Shown in pieces: positions 39,144 to 48,772 of a stretch of DNA of 64,000 bases (positions within the stretch are counted from its first letter, which is position 1; every line of letters starts with the position of its first letter). The notes under the pieces were generated by a model. That model had not been told where the DNA came from. It saw only the letters and a program-made list of their open reading frames with translations, and did no database searches. Position numbers and translations under genes: made by a program. Origin of the DNA: Anaerolineae bacterium (GTDB lineage Bacteria > Chloroflexota > Anaerolineae > B4-G1 > SLSP01); assembly GCA_016931185.1 (NCBI GenBank), contig JAFGFI010000507.1, positions 1 to 64,000 on the forward strand, given 5' to 3'.

Positions 39144-40166
39144 TTAGGACAACAACAAATGGTTATCACTCCCTCCCCCTTCCTCAATCCCCCACCAATA
39201 CATATCCGCCAGCTTCCGGTGTTCCTGGTGTAGGCGGACGTAACTCTCATACCGGTGACCGCTGATCTCGCCTTTCTCCAGTGCGTCCAACACCGCGCAC
39301 CCGGGTTCTACTGTGTGGCTACAATCTGAGAAGGCGCAATAGGGGACATAGGGCGCGATGTCGGGGAAATAAGCGTCGATTTCCTCGGGTTCCATGTCAA
39401 ATAGAGCCAGGGCGCGGATACCGGGGGTATCGGCTACCCACCCCCCGATTTCGAGCGGCACCATCTCCGCGACGGTGGTGGTATGGCGTCCTTTGCCGGT
39501 CACCTGGCTCACGCTCATCACGCGCTGGCCCAGGTTCGGTTCCAGTGTGTTGAGCAGGCTGCTTTTGCCGACACCGGAGGGGCCGATCAGGGCCGAGATT
39601 TTATCCTTCAAATGGTCACGTAACACACCAACGCCCTCACCCGTTTTCGCACTGGTCCAGATAATGGGATAACCGATGGTCTCATAAATATAAAATTGCT
39701 GCTTGGCTTCTTCGGGCGTAACCAAATCCACCTTGTTGGCGCAGATGAGGGAGGGGATCTCCTGCCGCTCCGCGCCCAAGAGCAAGCGATCTAACATGCG
39801 CAAGCGCGGCTCAGGGTTAGCACAGGCAATCACAAAGACAACCTGATCGGGATTGGCGATAATGACTTGTTCTTTTTCGCGCAGATAACCCTGGCGATCC
39901 CAACGCCGCGCTCCCCGTCCCCCAGAAATGGGTTTGAGACGTGTTAACGCGCGTTTACGTTCTAAAACCTCCTCGATGACATAGCTGCCATCGGAGAGTG
40001 TTTGCCACCGTACCTGATCGCCGACGGCGGCAATGCTGATATCGAGTCTTTTTTTCTTCAATCGTCCCCGTATGCTGGCGACGATTTGTTCTCCATTTTC
40101 AGTAAAAACCGTATAGAAACCACTTTGTGATTTAATAATTAGACCTGTTTTTAATATTTCCCCCAT
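39144..40166 (-). CDS. rsgA: Ribosome small subunit-dependent GTPase A
   Basis: GPSGVGKSSLLNTLEP; circularly permuted G motifs; C-terminal Zn site CAFSDCSHTVEPGC. Confidence 0.95.
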   Translation of the reverse strand: MGEILKTGLIIKSQSGFYTVFTENGEQIVASIRGRLKKKRLDISIAAVGDQVRWQTLSDGSYVIEEVLERKRALTRLKPISGGRGARRWDRQGYLREKEQVIIANPDQVVFVIACANPEPRLRMLDRLLLGAERQEIPSLICANKVDLVTPEEAKQQFYIYETIGYPIIWTSAKTGEGVGVLRDHLKDKISALIGPSGVGKSSLLNTLEPNLGQRVMSVSQVTGKGRHTTTVAEMVPLEIGGWVADTPGIRALALFDMEPEEIDAYFPDIAPYVPYCAFSDCSHTVEPGCAVLDALEKGEISGHRYESYVRLHQEHRKLADMYWWGIEEGGGSDNHLLLS

Positions 40167-40325
40167 ACCCTTCCTTAAAACTTATCCCCAGACATTAGCA
40201 AAAGTCAGGCATAAAACATCATGCGTGATACGTGATACATAAATAATTCACCACTCACCCTGTCATCCTTCCGCTGTACATCTTCTCTCTTTAGTGTACC
40301 ATAGCGTAAGAAAGGAAACAAGGTA

Positions 40326-41651
40326 ATGATAAAAATAAAAATAGTGATTAGACTGCTTTTTTTGTTGGTATTAACGTTAGGATGCGTTTTCTATGCTCCC
40401 ACAATTTCACCGACCGTAGATATACCTACGGCGGTCGTGGTGAAAGAGGCACAGGAGGAGATTTTCTTGCCCCATGTTGAACTGCTCCCGGCATCGCCGT
40501 TGCCGACAGCGCTATCCCCGGTTGCAACATCCACTGCGCCGACACCGACGGCGACCGCCGCGCCCACCGAGGCAAAGGTTGCAACGCCTGAATCGCCGCC
40601 CACGGCGACGCCAATTCCCCCGCCCGTGCTCAAGCCTGATTATGGTATCCAAATTGATCCCAATGATCAGGACCTAGCACGGGTATTGCGTTGGGTAGAG
40701 GGGTTAGGCTTTCGTTGGGTAAAGGTCCAGGTGGAATGGTCTTTTGCGGAGGCGCGGGCCAATGAGTACCGCTGGGAGGATTTGGATCGTGTGGTGGCAT
40801 TGGTCAATGAATTCCAATTCGATTTGTTGATCGGGGTAGTAGATGCGCCGGGATGGTTGCGCGCGGGAGTGGGATACAATGGCCCCCCTACCGACCCGGC
40901 TGAGTTCGGGCGTTTTATGACCGCGTTTGCCACGCACTATGCAGGGCAGGTGACAGCCTACGAGTTATGGAACGAACCTAACCTATCCCGCGAGTGGTAT
41001 GGCGAGACATTGAATCCGGCTGCTTTTGTGACGCTGGTAGCACAAGGCAGCCAGGCCATTCGTCAGGCAGATCCGCAGGCTCTCATTATCAGCGGCGGTC
41101 TGGGGGTAACGGGCATTGACGACGGCATCCAGGCGATAGATGACCGCCGTTTTTTGCGCGAGGCATTAAATGCCGGCCTGGCACAGTGGGTAGATGGTAT
41201 CGGCGTCCACCCTTACGGGTACGCCAATCCTCCTTGGGAACGCGCGTCGGATACTACGCACACTGCTTCGGCGTGGAATGAGCATCCCAGTTTCTTTTTC
41301 CTGGACACTCTGGAGGATTATCACGCGATTTTGCAGGCGGCCGGGGTAACATTGTCCCTATGGCCGACGGAGTTTGGCTGGCCCAGTGTACAGGGCATCC
41401 GTTCTGAGAATTTACCCTCTGATTTCGCTTATCCCTACGCAGCTTGGGTGACAGAAGAAATGCAGGCGCAGTACCTGGTTGAAGCCTGCCGTTTGATGGA
41501 TGAACGCCCGTGGGTAGGGCCGTTCTTTGTGTGGAATCTTAACACCGTGGTAGTGTGGGGAGCAGAACGACCGGAGGCCGTGTTCAGCCTGCTCCGTCCC
41601 GACACTGCATGGCGGCCGGCCTATATTGCGTTGCGGGTGCATGAGCCATAA
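40326..41651 (+). CDS. Glycoside hydrolase-like (GH39/GH5 fold) lipoprotein
   Basis: LTLGCVFY lipobox; Thr/Pro-rich linker; TAYELWNEPNLSREWYG; DGIGVHPYG; LWPTEFGWPS. Confidence 0.8.
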   Translation: MIKIKIVIRLLFLLVLTLGCVFYAPTISPTVDIPTAVVVKEAQEEIFLPHVELLPASPLPTALSPVATSTAPTPTATAAPTEAKVATPESPPTATPIPPPVLKPDYGIQIDPNDQDLARVLRWVEGLGFRWVKVQVEWSFAEARANEYRWEDLDRVVALVNEFQFDLLIGVVDAPGWLRAGVGYNGPPTDPAEFGRFMTAFATHYAGQVTAYELWNEPNLSREWYGETLNPAAFVTLVAQGSQAIRQADPQALIISGGLGVTGIDDGIQAIDDRRFLREALNAGLAQWVDGIGVHPYGYANPPWERASDTTHTASAWNEHPSFFFLDTLEDYHAILQAAGVTLSLWPTEFGWPSVQGIRSENLPSDFAYPYAAWVTEEMQAQYLVEACRLMDERPWVGPFFVWNLNTVVVWGAERPEAVFSLLRPDTAWRPAYIALRVHEP

Positions 41652-41792
41652 TGTGATAGGACATAGATAAATACGAATTTCACGGATTTTTTTTATTTTT
41701 ATCCATGTTTTCCGTGTGTATCCATGTCCTATGGAAGTTTTTTTGTCAGTGTATCGGGATGTATTTCCTCTCGCTTGGAGAATACACTGCGA

Positions 41793-44468
41793 TTACTGCT
41801 CAACGATCTCTTTCTGGTACGCCGCCAGTTCTTCCCACTTGCCTTCGACGACCAGTTGTGCCTGTTTGGGCCACGTTTCCATAAAGGGCGCGCGGAGTCC
41901 GGCTTCGCCAACGATGGCAAGAAGTTGTTCCGGCGTCAACTGCGCCAGTTGCTCGAAAATCTCAATACCGGCGGCATTGAGTACGCGCTCACTCTTGCGT
42001 CCCAGGCCGCGCAGCAGCTTTAGGTTATCGGGCTTGACGAGGGTGCGCTCACCAATATCACCTTCTTCTATCTCTTCCCCTTCACCGCTGATACTAAACG
42101 AGAATTCTGCAGCAGCAGGAACCGCACGCCAGCGGTAATCGTTGTTGAGCGACATTCTGAAATCTTCCAAGACGCCGCCTTTATCATTGATCGTCCACTG
42201 ATCGCCCATCCAGCGGTAGAGCAATAGACAACGGATTTGCTGAGCGTAGGGAGTACTGTTCCAACGGTTGATCTCTTTGTAAGCCTCGCGCACCCACCCA
42301 ACGTTTTGATTTTCCCAACCCTGGTCCCGCTCACAGGCGGGCGCGGCGGAGCGACGGCAGATGTGGTTGGTTTCGGTAATATAGACGGGCACATTGCGCC
42401 ACTTGTCAGGAATCCGCTCCATAAAGAGGCGGTAAATCTGGAAGTCGAAGTAGTGATCCCACAATGGCCCAGTTCCGCTGCCAAAACGGCTGAAGCTGGT
42501 GATCGCACTCAGGTCTGGGCCATGAGTGTAAGCATGTAGGATGATGCCATCCAGCGCGTCAATGTTCGCCAGCATAGTAGTATAGTAGTCCAGGGGCCGC
42601 CAGTTAGCATTTCCCAACAATCGCATTGGCATATAGTTGTAGGGATCGACCGCACCGGTACAGACAATGGCGTTGGGCAACACAGCCTTAATCCTGGCAT
42701 AAGTTTTATTGAAGGCTTCGGCATAGCGTTCCGCCGTAATGTGCTCGCTCGGATGTTCGAATCCACCCGGATGCTCGCGTGGATTGTTTTGCTCGTTGGC
42801 GATCTGGATAGTCCAGGTGTACTCGCTCTGCGATAATTCCGGGCGCGTCAGGTAGAGTTCCACCCAGCGAGCGGCGGCGGCGGCGAAATCATCGTAGTAG
42901 CGTGATTCGGGGAGTGTGCCACCGGGTTCATAACCGTTATTAAGGCGCACAATCACCCCATATCCCTGGCTGGCCCATTCCCACAGCCGGTTGCGGATGT
43001 CGTTGTTAGGGCCAAGGTTCTGGGGATGGCTCCCGCACTGCTCGGTGAAGAAGATCCAGCCTTTTTTGGTCTGCCCGTTGTACAAACTGCGAATTGGATC
43101 TTTGGTGTGGGGGTCATCCCCCAGGGTAACAGCGTGGATACCGAAAATGTGGGGCGAGATCCCGGTGGGAAGATCGTAAGTTTCGGCGGGCTGCCGTGGA
43201 TCTTCGCTATATGGGGCGCGGGTGTACCACGCAGCCACATACCCTTCCCACTGCGCGGGCGTGCGGACTTTGATCCATTGATCTTGCTGGCCCACTTTAC
43301 GCGCTGTTGTGGCGGTATCTTCTAACGATTCTAATACCGTCCCATGGAGAACCCACCAGGCTTGTTCATCGTTGGTGCTAGGACCTTTGCGGACTTTAAG
43401 GCCAAATTCAGGACTTTCAACCCGGATGTATTTGGTGGGTTTGCCGCTGGTGGGTTGTGGCACGATGGGTTTGGGCTTTTCGTCCTGGAGCTTGAGATAC
43501 CAGGCAGCCGTATGGCCTTGTTGTCCTCCAGGTGTTTGCACCCGGAGCCACTGGTCTTGCTTACCAATTTTGGCTCGCGCAGCATTGGCCGGCTCCAGCG
43601 ACTTTAATACAGTACCATGCGGCATCGTGGTAATGATTGCATCTTGAATCGTGGGGCCACCGCGCAGTTTGAGGGGTACTTCTGGGCTTTCGACAATTAC
43701 CAGAGTTACTTCACTGGGTATCGTGGAAGCCGGGGTAGTACTAGGCAGTTTGAGATACCAAGCTGCCACATAGCCTATTTTTCCATCAGGGGTACGAATC
43801 CAAAGCCATTGGCCCGTCTGTCCTACCTTCGCACGGGTGGTAGCTTCCTCTTCCAATGCTCCAACTTTCGCGCCGTGAGCAACTGTCGTCACCAATGCGC
43901 TGCCGGCGTAAGGGTCGCTGCGCACGTTGAGAAGGCCGATTTCCGCACTCTCCACCTGGACTTCCAGGGTGGGTGTAGCAGGTGGTTCAGGCTTAGTAGC
44001 ACTGCTTCCCTCGGTAAAGGAATTCAGATAGGGGGTAGGGTCAATAATGTCGTAAGGATAAGTAGTTTGTCGGGCTTGGGTCGCTCCCTGCTTCTTGAGG
44101 CTGAAGTGCAGATGCGCGCCAAACGAATTCCCTGTATTACCAGAGAGTCCAATCAGTTGTCCGGCTTTCACGACTTGCCCTCGCGTGACCACGACTTGGG
44201 AGAGATGAGCGTAGATGGTTTCGTAGCCATCCGTGTGTTGAATGCGTACTTGATTGCCGTAAGGCTTGCGGGTAGGGTTCGAGTCGCCATCCAAGCGCAC
44301 GTCGCTGATAAACCCATCGGCGGCAGCGTAGAGTTCGCTCCCTTCCGGTCCCATAAAATCAATACCCTCATGGCCCGGCAAGCCGAATTTCCCATAAAAC
44401 TCAGGACGCACGCCAAAGTCTTGAGTAATCCTTCCATATTGAGTAGGCCAACGTATACGGAAACTCAT
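41793..44468 (-). CDS. Multidomain protein: M23 peptidase, SH3b(x3), GH-like domain, C-terminal helix-hairpin-helix
   Basis: GHEGIDFMGPEG; GAHLHFSLKK; three LNVRSDP/LKLRGGP/LKVRKGP repeats; IQIANEQNNP; LLRGLGRKSERVLNAAGIEIFEQLAQL. Confidence 0.85.
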   Translation of the reverse strand: MSFRIRWPTQYGRITQDFGVRPEFYGKFGLPGHEGIDFMGPEGSELYAAADGFISDVRLDGDSNPTRKPYGNQVRIQHTDGYETIYAHLSQVVVTRGQVVKAGQLIGLSGNTGNSFGAHLHFSLKKQGATQARQTTYPYDIIDPTPYLNSFTEGSSATKPEPPATPTLEVQVESAEIGLLNVRSDPYAGSALVTTVAHGAKVGALEEEATTRAKVGQTGQWLWIRTPDGKIGYVAAWYLKLPSTTPASTIPSEVTLVIVESPEVPLKLRGGPTIQDAIITTMPHGTVLKSLEPANAARAKIGKQDQWLRVQTPGGQQGHTAAWYLKLQDEKPKPIVPQPTSGKPTKYIRVESPEFGLKVRKGPSTNDEQAWWVLHGTVLESLEDTATTARKVGQQDQWIKVRTPAQWEGYVAAWYTRAPYSEDPRQPAETYDLPTGISPHIFGIHAVTLGDDPHTKDPIRSLYNGQTKKGWIFFTEQCGSHPQNLGPNNDIRNRLWEWASQGYGVIVRLNNGYEPGGTLPESRYYDDFAAAAARWVELYLTRPELSQSEYTWTIQIANEQNNPREHPGGFEHPSEHITAERYAEAFNKTYARIKAVLPNAIVCTGAVDPYNYMPMRLLGNANWRPLDYYTTMLANIDALDGIILHAYTHGPDLSAITSFSRFGSGTGPLWDHYFDFQIYRLFMERIPDKWRNVPVYITETNHICRRSAAPACERDQGWENQNVGWVREAYKEINRWNSTPYAQQIRCLLLYRWMGDQWTINDKGGVLEDFRMSLNNDYRWRAVPAAAEFSFSISGEGEEIEEGDIGERTLVKPDNLKLLRGLGRKSERVLNAAGIEIFEQLAQLTPEQLLAIVGEAGLRAPFMETWPKQAQLVVEGKWEELAAYQKEIVEQ

Positions 44469-44574
44469 ATAGGTCCTCCTTATCTAATCTAACGTAGATG
44501 TAGCAACAGGTTGCTTTATGGATAAAAACTACTTCTTTAGTATACGAGGTTTTCTGTATGAAGTCAAAGTGTGA

Positions 44575-44602
44575 TTGACTTACTCACTCCTTACGGTATA
44601 AT
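44575..44602 (+). promoter_or_regulatory. Sigma70-type promoter for rpmH
   Basis: ttgact-N16-tataat. Confidence 0.75.
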
Positions 44603-44737
44603 GCGCTTGCCCTAAGAGAGGGGAGTACCGACGCGGGTAACCGCGCGGTTTTTGTGTGGGGACTTTCTTCCCAACATCGTACGCCTGGCGGGGATGTCCG
44701 CCGGCCGAGTGTTATTTTATCATAAGGAGTTAGAAGG

Positions 44738-44944
44738 ATGTCAACGAAGCGAACTTATCAACCAAAGAAACGCAAACGCATGCGCACCCACGGTTTCCGT
44801 GCGCGGATGAGTACCCGAACGGGTCGTGATGTATTGAAGCGCCGACGGGCTAAGGGTCGCAAGCGGCTGGTCGTGGTGGGTCTGGGGGGAGCCAAGCGCA
44901 TTAACTGGAAGGAAAGTGCGCAACGGCCTCGTCGACGGGCATAG
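44738..44944 (+). CDS. rpmH: Ribosomal protein bL34 with C-terminal extension
   Basis: [43 protein letters not shown]. Confidence 0.97.
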   Translation: MSTKRTYQPKKRKRMRTHGFRARMSTRTGRDVLKRRRAKGRKRLVVVGLGGAKRINWKESAQRPRRRA

Positions 44945-45033
44945 GGCATTAGGTGTGTAAGGGTTACATGCAGGATATTTTCCGCCCATTTTCTATATGC
45001 TGATACTTGGAGCATAGGTTGTGGTTAAAAAGT

Positions 45034-45378
45034 ATGCGCCTGCGCCGTTCTCAGGAATTCCGGCGAGTCTGGTCTGAGGGACGGTCGTGGGCGCATCACT
45101 TATTTATTCTGTGGGCTGTGCCAAATACGTTATCGCATACGCGGGTTGGGTTGACGGCGAGTCGGAAAGTAGGGAATGCTGTAGCGCGTAACCGCGCGCG
45201 TCGCCTATTGCGAGAAGCCATGCGCCATAAGTATGCACATATTGAACCGGGATGGGATATAGTTTTAGTTGCGCGTATCCCTCTCCTGGAAGTTAAGGAA
45301 TCCCAGGTTGAGTTAGCACTGGAGAAGCTATTACAGCGCGCGCATCTGTGGGTGACCTCAGAGGAGAACAGACGGTGA
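45034..45378 (+). CDS. rnpA: Ribonuclease P protein component
   Basis: [43 protein letters not shown]. Confidence 0.95.
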   Translation: MRLRRSQEFRRVWSEGRSWAHHLFILWAVPNTLSHTRVGLTASRKVGNAVARNRARRLLREAMRHKYAHIEPGWDIVLVARIPLLEVKESQVELALEKLLQRAHLWVTSEENRR

Positions 45379-45584
45379 AACAGTTGGTATTAAAAATCAT
45401 TCGAGGTTATCAACGGTTTATTTCTCCGCTATTTCCCCCCACATGCCGTTTTACACCTTCTTGTTCACAGTATACGTATGAGGCTATTAATCGTTATGGA
45501 TTGTGGAAAGGGGGATGGTTAGGCATCAAACGTATTTTACGTTGTCACCCTTTCAATCCAGGGGGCTATGATCCTGTTCCGTGA
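45375..45584 (+). CDS. yidD: Membrane protein insertion efficiency factor YidD
   Basis: [38 protein letters not shown] start overlaps rnpA stop. Confidence 0.95.
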   Translation: MKQLVLKIIRGYQRFISPLFPPTCRFTPSCSQYTYEAINRYGLWKGGWLGIKRILRCHPFNPGGYDPVP

Positions 45585-45702
45585 GGTAACGGGCCTAGAT
45601 CCGAAGGGTCAATGCGGGCTATTGATCAAATCGGACTTACGCGAACGGTTTCAATCGTGCCGAGATTTGACATAAGACCTTTAGAGTCTATCTTGATGTT
45701 CG

Positions 45703-46881
45703 ATGAACACTGTTATTCCCGGCGCGTCCGGGGTAGGAGGTTGTATGAGACGTTGGTGGGTCCCGGTAATGGTGGGACTGTTTATATTGGTAGCCCTCAC
45801 GGGATGTTCCGGTAGTAGGGTAGGGCGTCATGTCAGTTGGCCCGGAATGTCAATAGTAAATGGGACGGTGTATGCGGCAAATCTGGAGCGCGTGGTTGCT
45901 TTGGATGCCGCGACTGGCAAATGGCTGTGGAGCTATCCGAATGAAGAGGAAAAGAGTACGGTGGGGCCATTTTATTCTAGCCCGGTGCTCGCCGAGGGAG
46001 TTGGGGACTATGGTGTGTTGTTGATCGCCGGGTTTAACGACAAAACCGTCTACGCATTGCGACTAGGCGCATCTCCTGCGGAACGGCCCGATGATGTACC
46101 AGCCTGGTCCTTCACCGGAGCACAGGGACAGTATGTAGGGAGTGGTACAATTGCAGGAGATTTGTTCCTTATCGGTAACGGGGATGGGAAGGTGTACGCG
46201 CTCGACATTGCGTCCGGGAATAAAGTCTGGGAATTTGCTACTAAAGACCGGGTATGGGCAACGCCATTGGTGGTGGATGGTATGGTATATATCGCTTCCC
46301 TGGACCACCATCTCTATGCGGTAGACTTGGAGAGTGGGAGCGAAGTGTGGCAAGTGGAAACTAAAGGGTCTATTGCTGCGACTCCCATATATGTGAACAA
46401 TCACGTGTGGGTAGGAGATTTTGGTAAAACGCTCTACCAGATTGCGCCCGACACAGGGCATATTGTCTGGACTTATACCGTGCAAGATTGGCTGTGGTCA
46501 ACGCCGGTGAGTAAAGGGGCGGTACTGTTCTTTGCGGATGTCGGGGGACATATCTACGCTCTGAATACTGAAACCCGTGAATTCGTGTGGGATACGCCCG
46601 CGATGGTGGATGATGCGGTCCACGCGCGCCCCGTATTCAATGCCGATCAATCTGCATTACTGGTGGCGGGCTTTGAGAAGGGTGGCATTCACGAGATAGA
46701 TGTTGAGACCGGTGTGATCAAGATGTGGGATCTGTCGGTGGAGAAGGGACGTTTGCCGGGTGATTTAACGGCGGATAATGAACGGCTCTATTTGATGCCG
46801 ATTCTGCTCAAGGATCGCGTGCAGGCGTTGGATATTTTGAGCGGTAGCGTGGAATGGGTGTATCCTCCCACGGAGAACTAA
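45703..46881 (+). CDS. PQQ-like beta-propeller lipoprotein (BamB-like); start may be at 45745
   Basis: MRRWWVPVMVGLFILVALTGCSG lipobox; repeated VYALDIASGNKVWEF-type blades. Confidence 0.9.
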   Translation: MNTVIPGASGVGGCMRRWWVPVMVGLFILVALTGCSGSRVGRHVSWPGMSIVNGTVYAANLERVVALDAATGKWLWSYPNEEEKSTVGPFYSSPVLAEGVGDYGVLLIAGFNDKTVYALRLGASPAERPDDVPAWSFTGAQGQYVGSGTIAGDLFLIGNGDGKVYALDIASGNKVWEFATKDRVWATPLVVDGMVYIASLDHHLYAVDLESGSEVWQVETKGSIAATPIYVNNHVWVGDFGKTLYQIAPDTGHIVWTYTVQDWLWSTPVSKGAVLFFADVGGHIYALNTETREFVWDTPAMVDDAVHARPVFNADQSALLVAGFEKGGIHEIDVETGVIKMWDLSVEKGRLPGDLTADNERLYLMPILLKDRVQALDILSGSVEWVYPPTEN

Positions 46882-46992
46882 AATATACTGGGCAGGATTT
46901 TACGTAATCCGCGAGAAGGTTCATAATTCGTGATGTGCAATTCAGTGCAACCTACGGTTGCCTTCGTAATTCGTTAATTTAGGAGATATGTT

Positions 46993-47766
46993 GTGTGGGA
47001 TGTAGTAATTATTAGACCAATCCTGAATCTGCTGTTGCTTTTCTATAAGTTTTTAGGCCATGAGACTGTTTTAGCGATGGCGCTGGTGACACTGTTGTTC
47101 CGTTTAGCTTTGACGCCCTTGACATTGAAACAGCAAAAAACAGCAAACCGGCAACGCGAGTTACAACCGAAACTCCAGGAATTGCAGGAAAAGTACAAAG
47201 ATGACAAGGAAAAACTGGCGCAAGAACAGATGAAGCTCTATCAAACGTCGGGCATTAATCCTATGGGCGGCTGTCTGCCGTTGTTGATCCAGCTCCCCTT
47301 GATGCTAGGATTTTATCAAGCGATTATCCGCGTTCTAGCAGCTACACCCCTGGAGTTGTTGGCTCTTCCCAAACAGATTTACGATTGGATTCCGGGCTTA
47401 AGCTTGTTGATTCCGTTAAAGAGCCAGTTTTTGTGGTTAGATCTGGCTTTGCCCGATCCCTATTACATTTTGCCGATACTCGTGGTATTAACTTCTTTTT
47501 TGCAACAGAAACTTATGACTCCGCCGGCTACAGATGCACAGAGTGAGGCAATGAACAAACAAATGATGTTTATGATGCCTATCTTTATCGGTGTAATCTC
47601 ACTTCAATATGCTGCCGGGCTTTCTGTTTATTTCTTAATCTCCAATATTGCCGGGATTTTGCAATTCTATCTTTTCCGCCGTGAGTACGCTATGAATTTG
47701 GCGCCGCCAGTAACACCGGATAGTGGGGATTCAAAAAGCCAAAAGAAGGCAAAGGCTAAAGCTTAA
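46993..47766 (+). CDS. yidC: Membrane protein insertase YidC/Oxa1
   Basis: LFRLALTPLTLKQQKTANRQRELQPKLQELQEKYKDDKEKLAQEQMKLYQTSGINPMGGCLPLLIQLP. Confidence 0.97.
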   Translation: MWDVVIIRPILNLLLLFYKFLGHETVLAMALVTLLFRLALTPLTLKQQKTANRQRELQPKLQELQEKYKDDKEKLAQEQMKLYQTSGINPMGGCLPLLIQLPLMLGFYQAIIRVLAATPLELLALPKQIYDWIPGLSLLIPLKSQFLWLDLALPDPYYILPILVVLTSFLQQKLMTPPATDAQSEAMNKQMMFMMPIFIGVISLQYAAGLSVYFLISNIAGILQFYLFRREYAMNLAPPVTPDSGDSKSQKKAKAKA

Positions 47767-47827
47767 ACATTGTAACACCTGCCTGGAAGCTAAACGACAG
47801 CTTCTAGAGAGAGTGTGAGGAGGTTTT

Positions 47828-48766
47828 ATGGGACCTGAAGAGTCGGTGGAAATTACCGCCCCTTCTGTGGATGAGGCGATTATTTTAGGATTGACACGTT
47901 TAGCGGCCACGCGGGACGAGGTCGAAATTGAGGTTTTGGAAGAGGAACGTCGTGGCTTTTTGGGGATCGGTGCTCGTAATGCGTGTGTGCGTCTGACCCG
48001 TCGTGTAACTCAAGTTGAATCTCCCCCAATTCCTGAAGAATCTGTGGTGGTGCCCGTTCAAATGTCTGTTGATGAAGTGGTTGAACCGCAACCTATAGTT
48101 ATCGAAGAGATTTCTGATGCTGTCCCTGTGGTTTCTGTTCCGGCAGAGATAGTCGAGGAAACGCGTTTACCTGAACGTGAGATTACGCCGCCAGTGCAAG
48201 CTGAATCTGAACCAGCGCCGCCACAATCTGCACCGCCAGCACAGACGGCGAGACTACGTGATAGTAGAAAAGAGGAACGTGTTGCTGAGTCACATACTGA
48301 TTTAGATCGCGAGGCCATTGAACGAACAGCACTGGAAATAGCAGAGCATCTGTTCCCGGAGCTGCGGGTTCAGGCATCGCTGCGCTGGAAACAGGAAGAT
48401 CGCCCCACCCTATGGGTTTCATTACATGGGCGCGACGCGGATACCCTGGTAGGGCCACGCTCACAAACTTTGGATGCTATCCAATATCTTTTCCGCACTA
48501 TCATTCACCGTAAGGTGGAGGGAGATTTTAACCTGGTGGTTGATGCGGATGGCTATCGCCGCCGGCGCCGCCGGGGATTGGAATCGTTGGCCCGACGTAT
48601 GGCAGATCAAGCTGTAAATACGGGACGTAGTGTGCGTTTGCGCCCTATGCCGGCCAACGAGCGGCGTGTAATTCATATGCTCCTGCGCCGAGATGGACGT
48701 GTAAGGACGGAAAGTTCTGGTTCTGGGCGCCATCGTGCTATCACCATTATTCCTAAGCGAGATTAA
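47828..48766 (+). CDS. jag: Jag/KhpB KH-R3H RNA-binding protein
   Basis: FLGIGARNACVRL Jag-N; DTLVGPRSQTLDAIQYLFRTIIHRK KH; LRPMPANERRVIHMLL R3H. Confidence 0.95.
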   Translation: MGPEESVEITAPSVDEAIILGLTRLAATRDEVEIEVLEEERRGFLGIGARNACVRLTRRVTQVESPPIPEESVVVPVQMSVDEVVEPQPIVIEEISDAVPVVSVPAEIVEETRLPEREITPPVQAESEPAPPQSAPPAQTARLRDSRKEERVAESHTDLDREAIERTALEIAEHLFPELRVQASLRWKQEDRPTLWVSLHGRDADTLVGPRSQTLDAIQYLFRTIIHRKVEGDFNLVVDADGYRRRRRRGLESLARRMADQAVNTGRSVRLRPMPANERRVIHMLLRRDGRVRTESSGSGRHRAITIIPKRD

Positions 48767-48772
48767 GCCTAC

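Noticed and set aside
40391-40677. Low-complexity ORFs (GVAVGGDSGVATF..., RRCRQRYPRLQHPLRR...)
   Set aside because: Alternative frames of the Thr/Pro linker of the 40326 lipoprotein.
44468-44738. Chromosomal origin next to rpmH
   Set aside because: rpmH is often near oriC, but no dnaA and no obvious DnaA-box cluster is present here.
45585-45702. Possible tRNA or small RNA in the yidD-PQQ gap
   Set aside because: No T-loop consensus or cloverleaf could be drawn; no tRNA recognised anywhere in the window.
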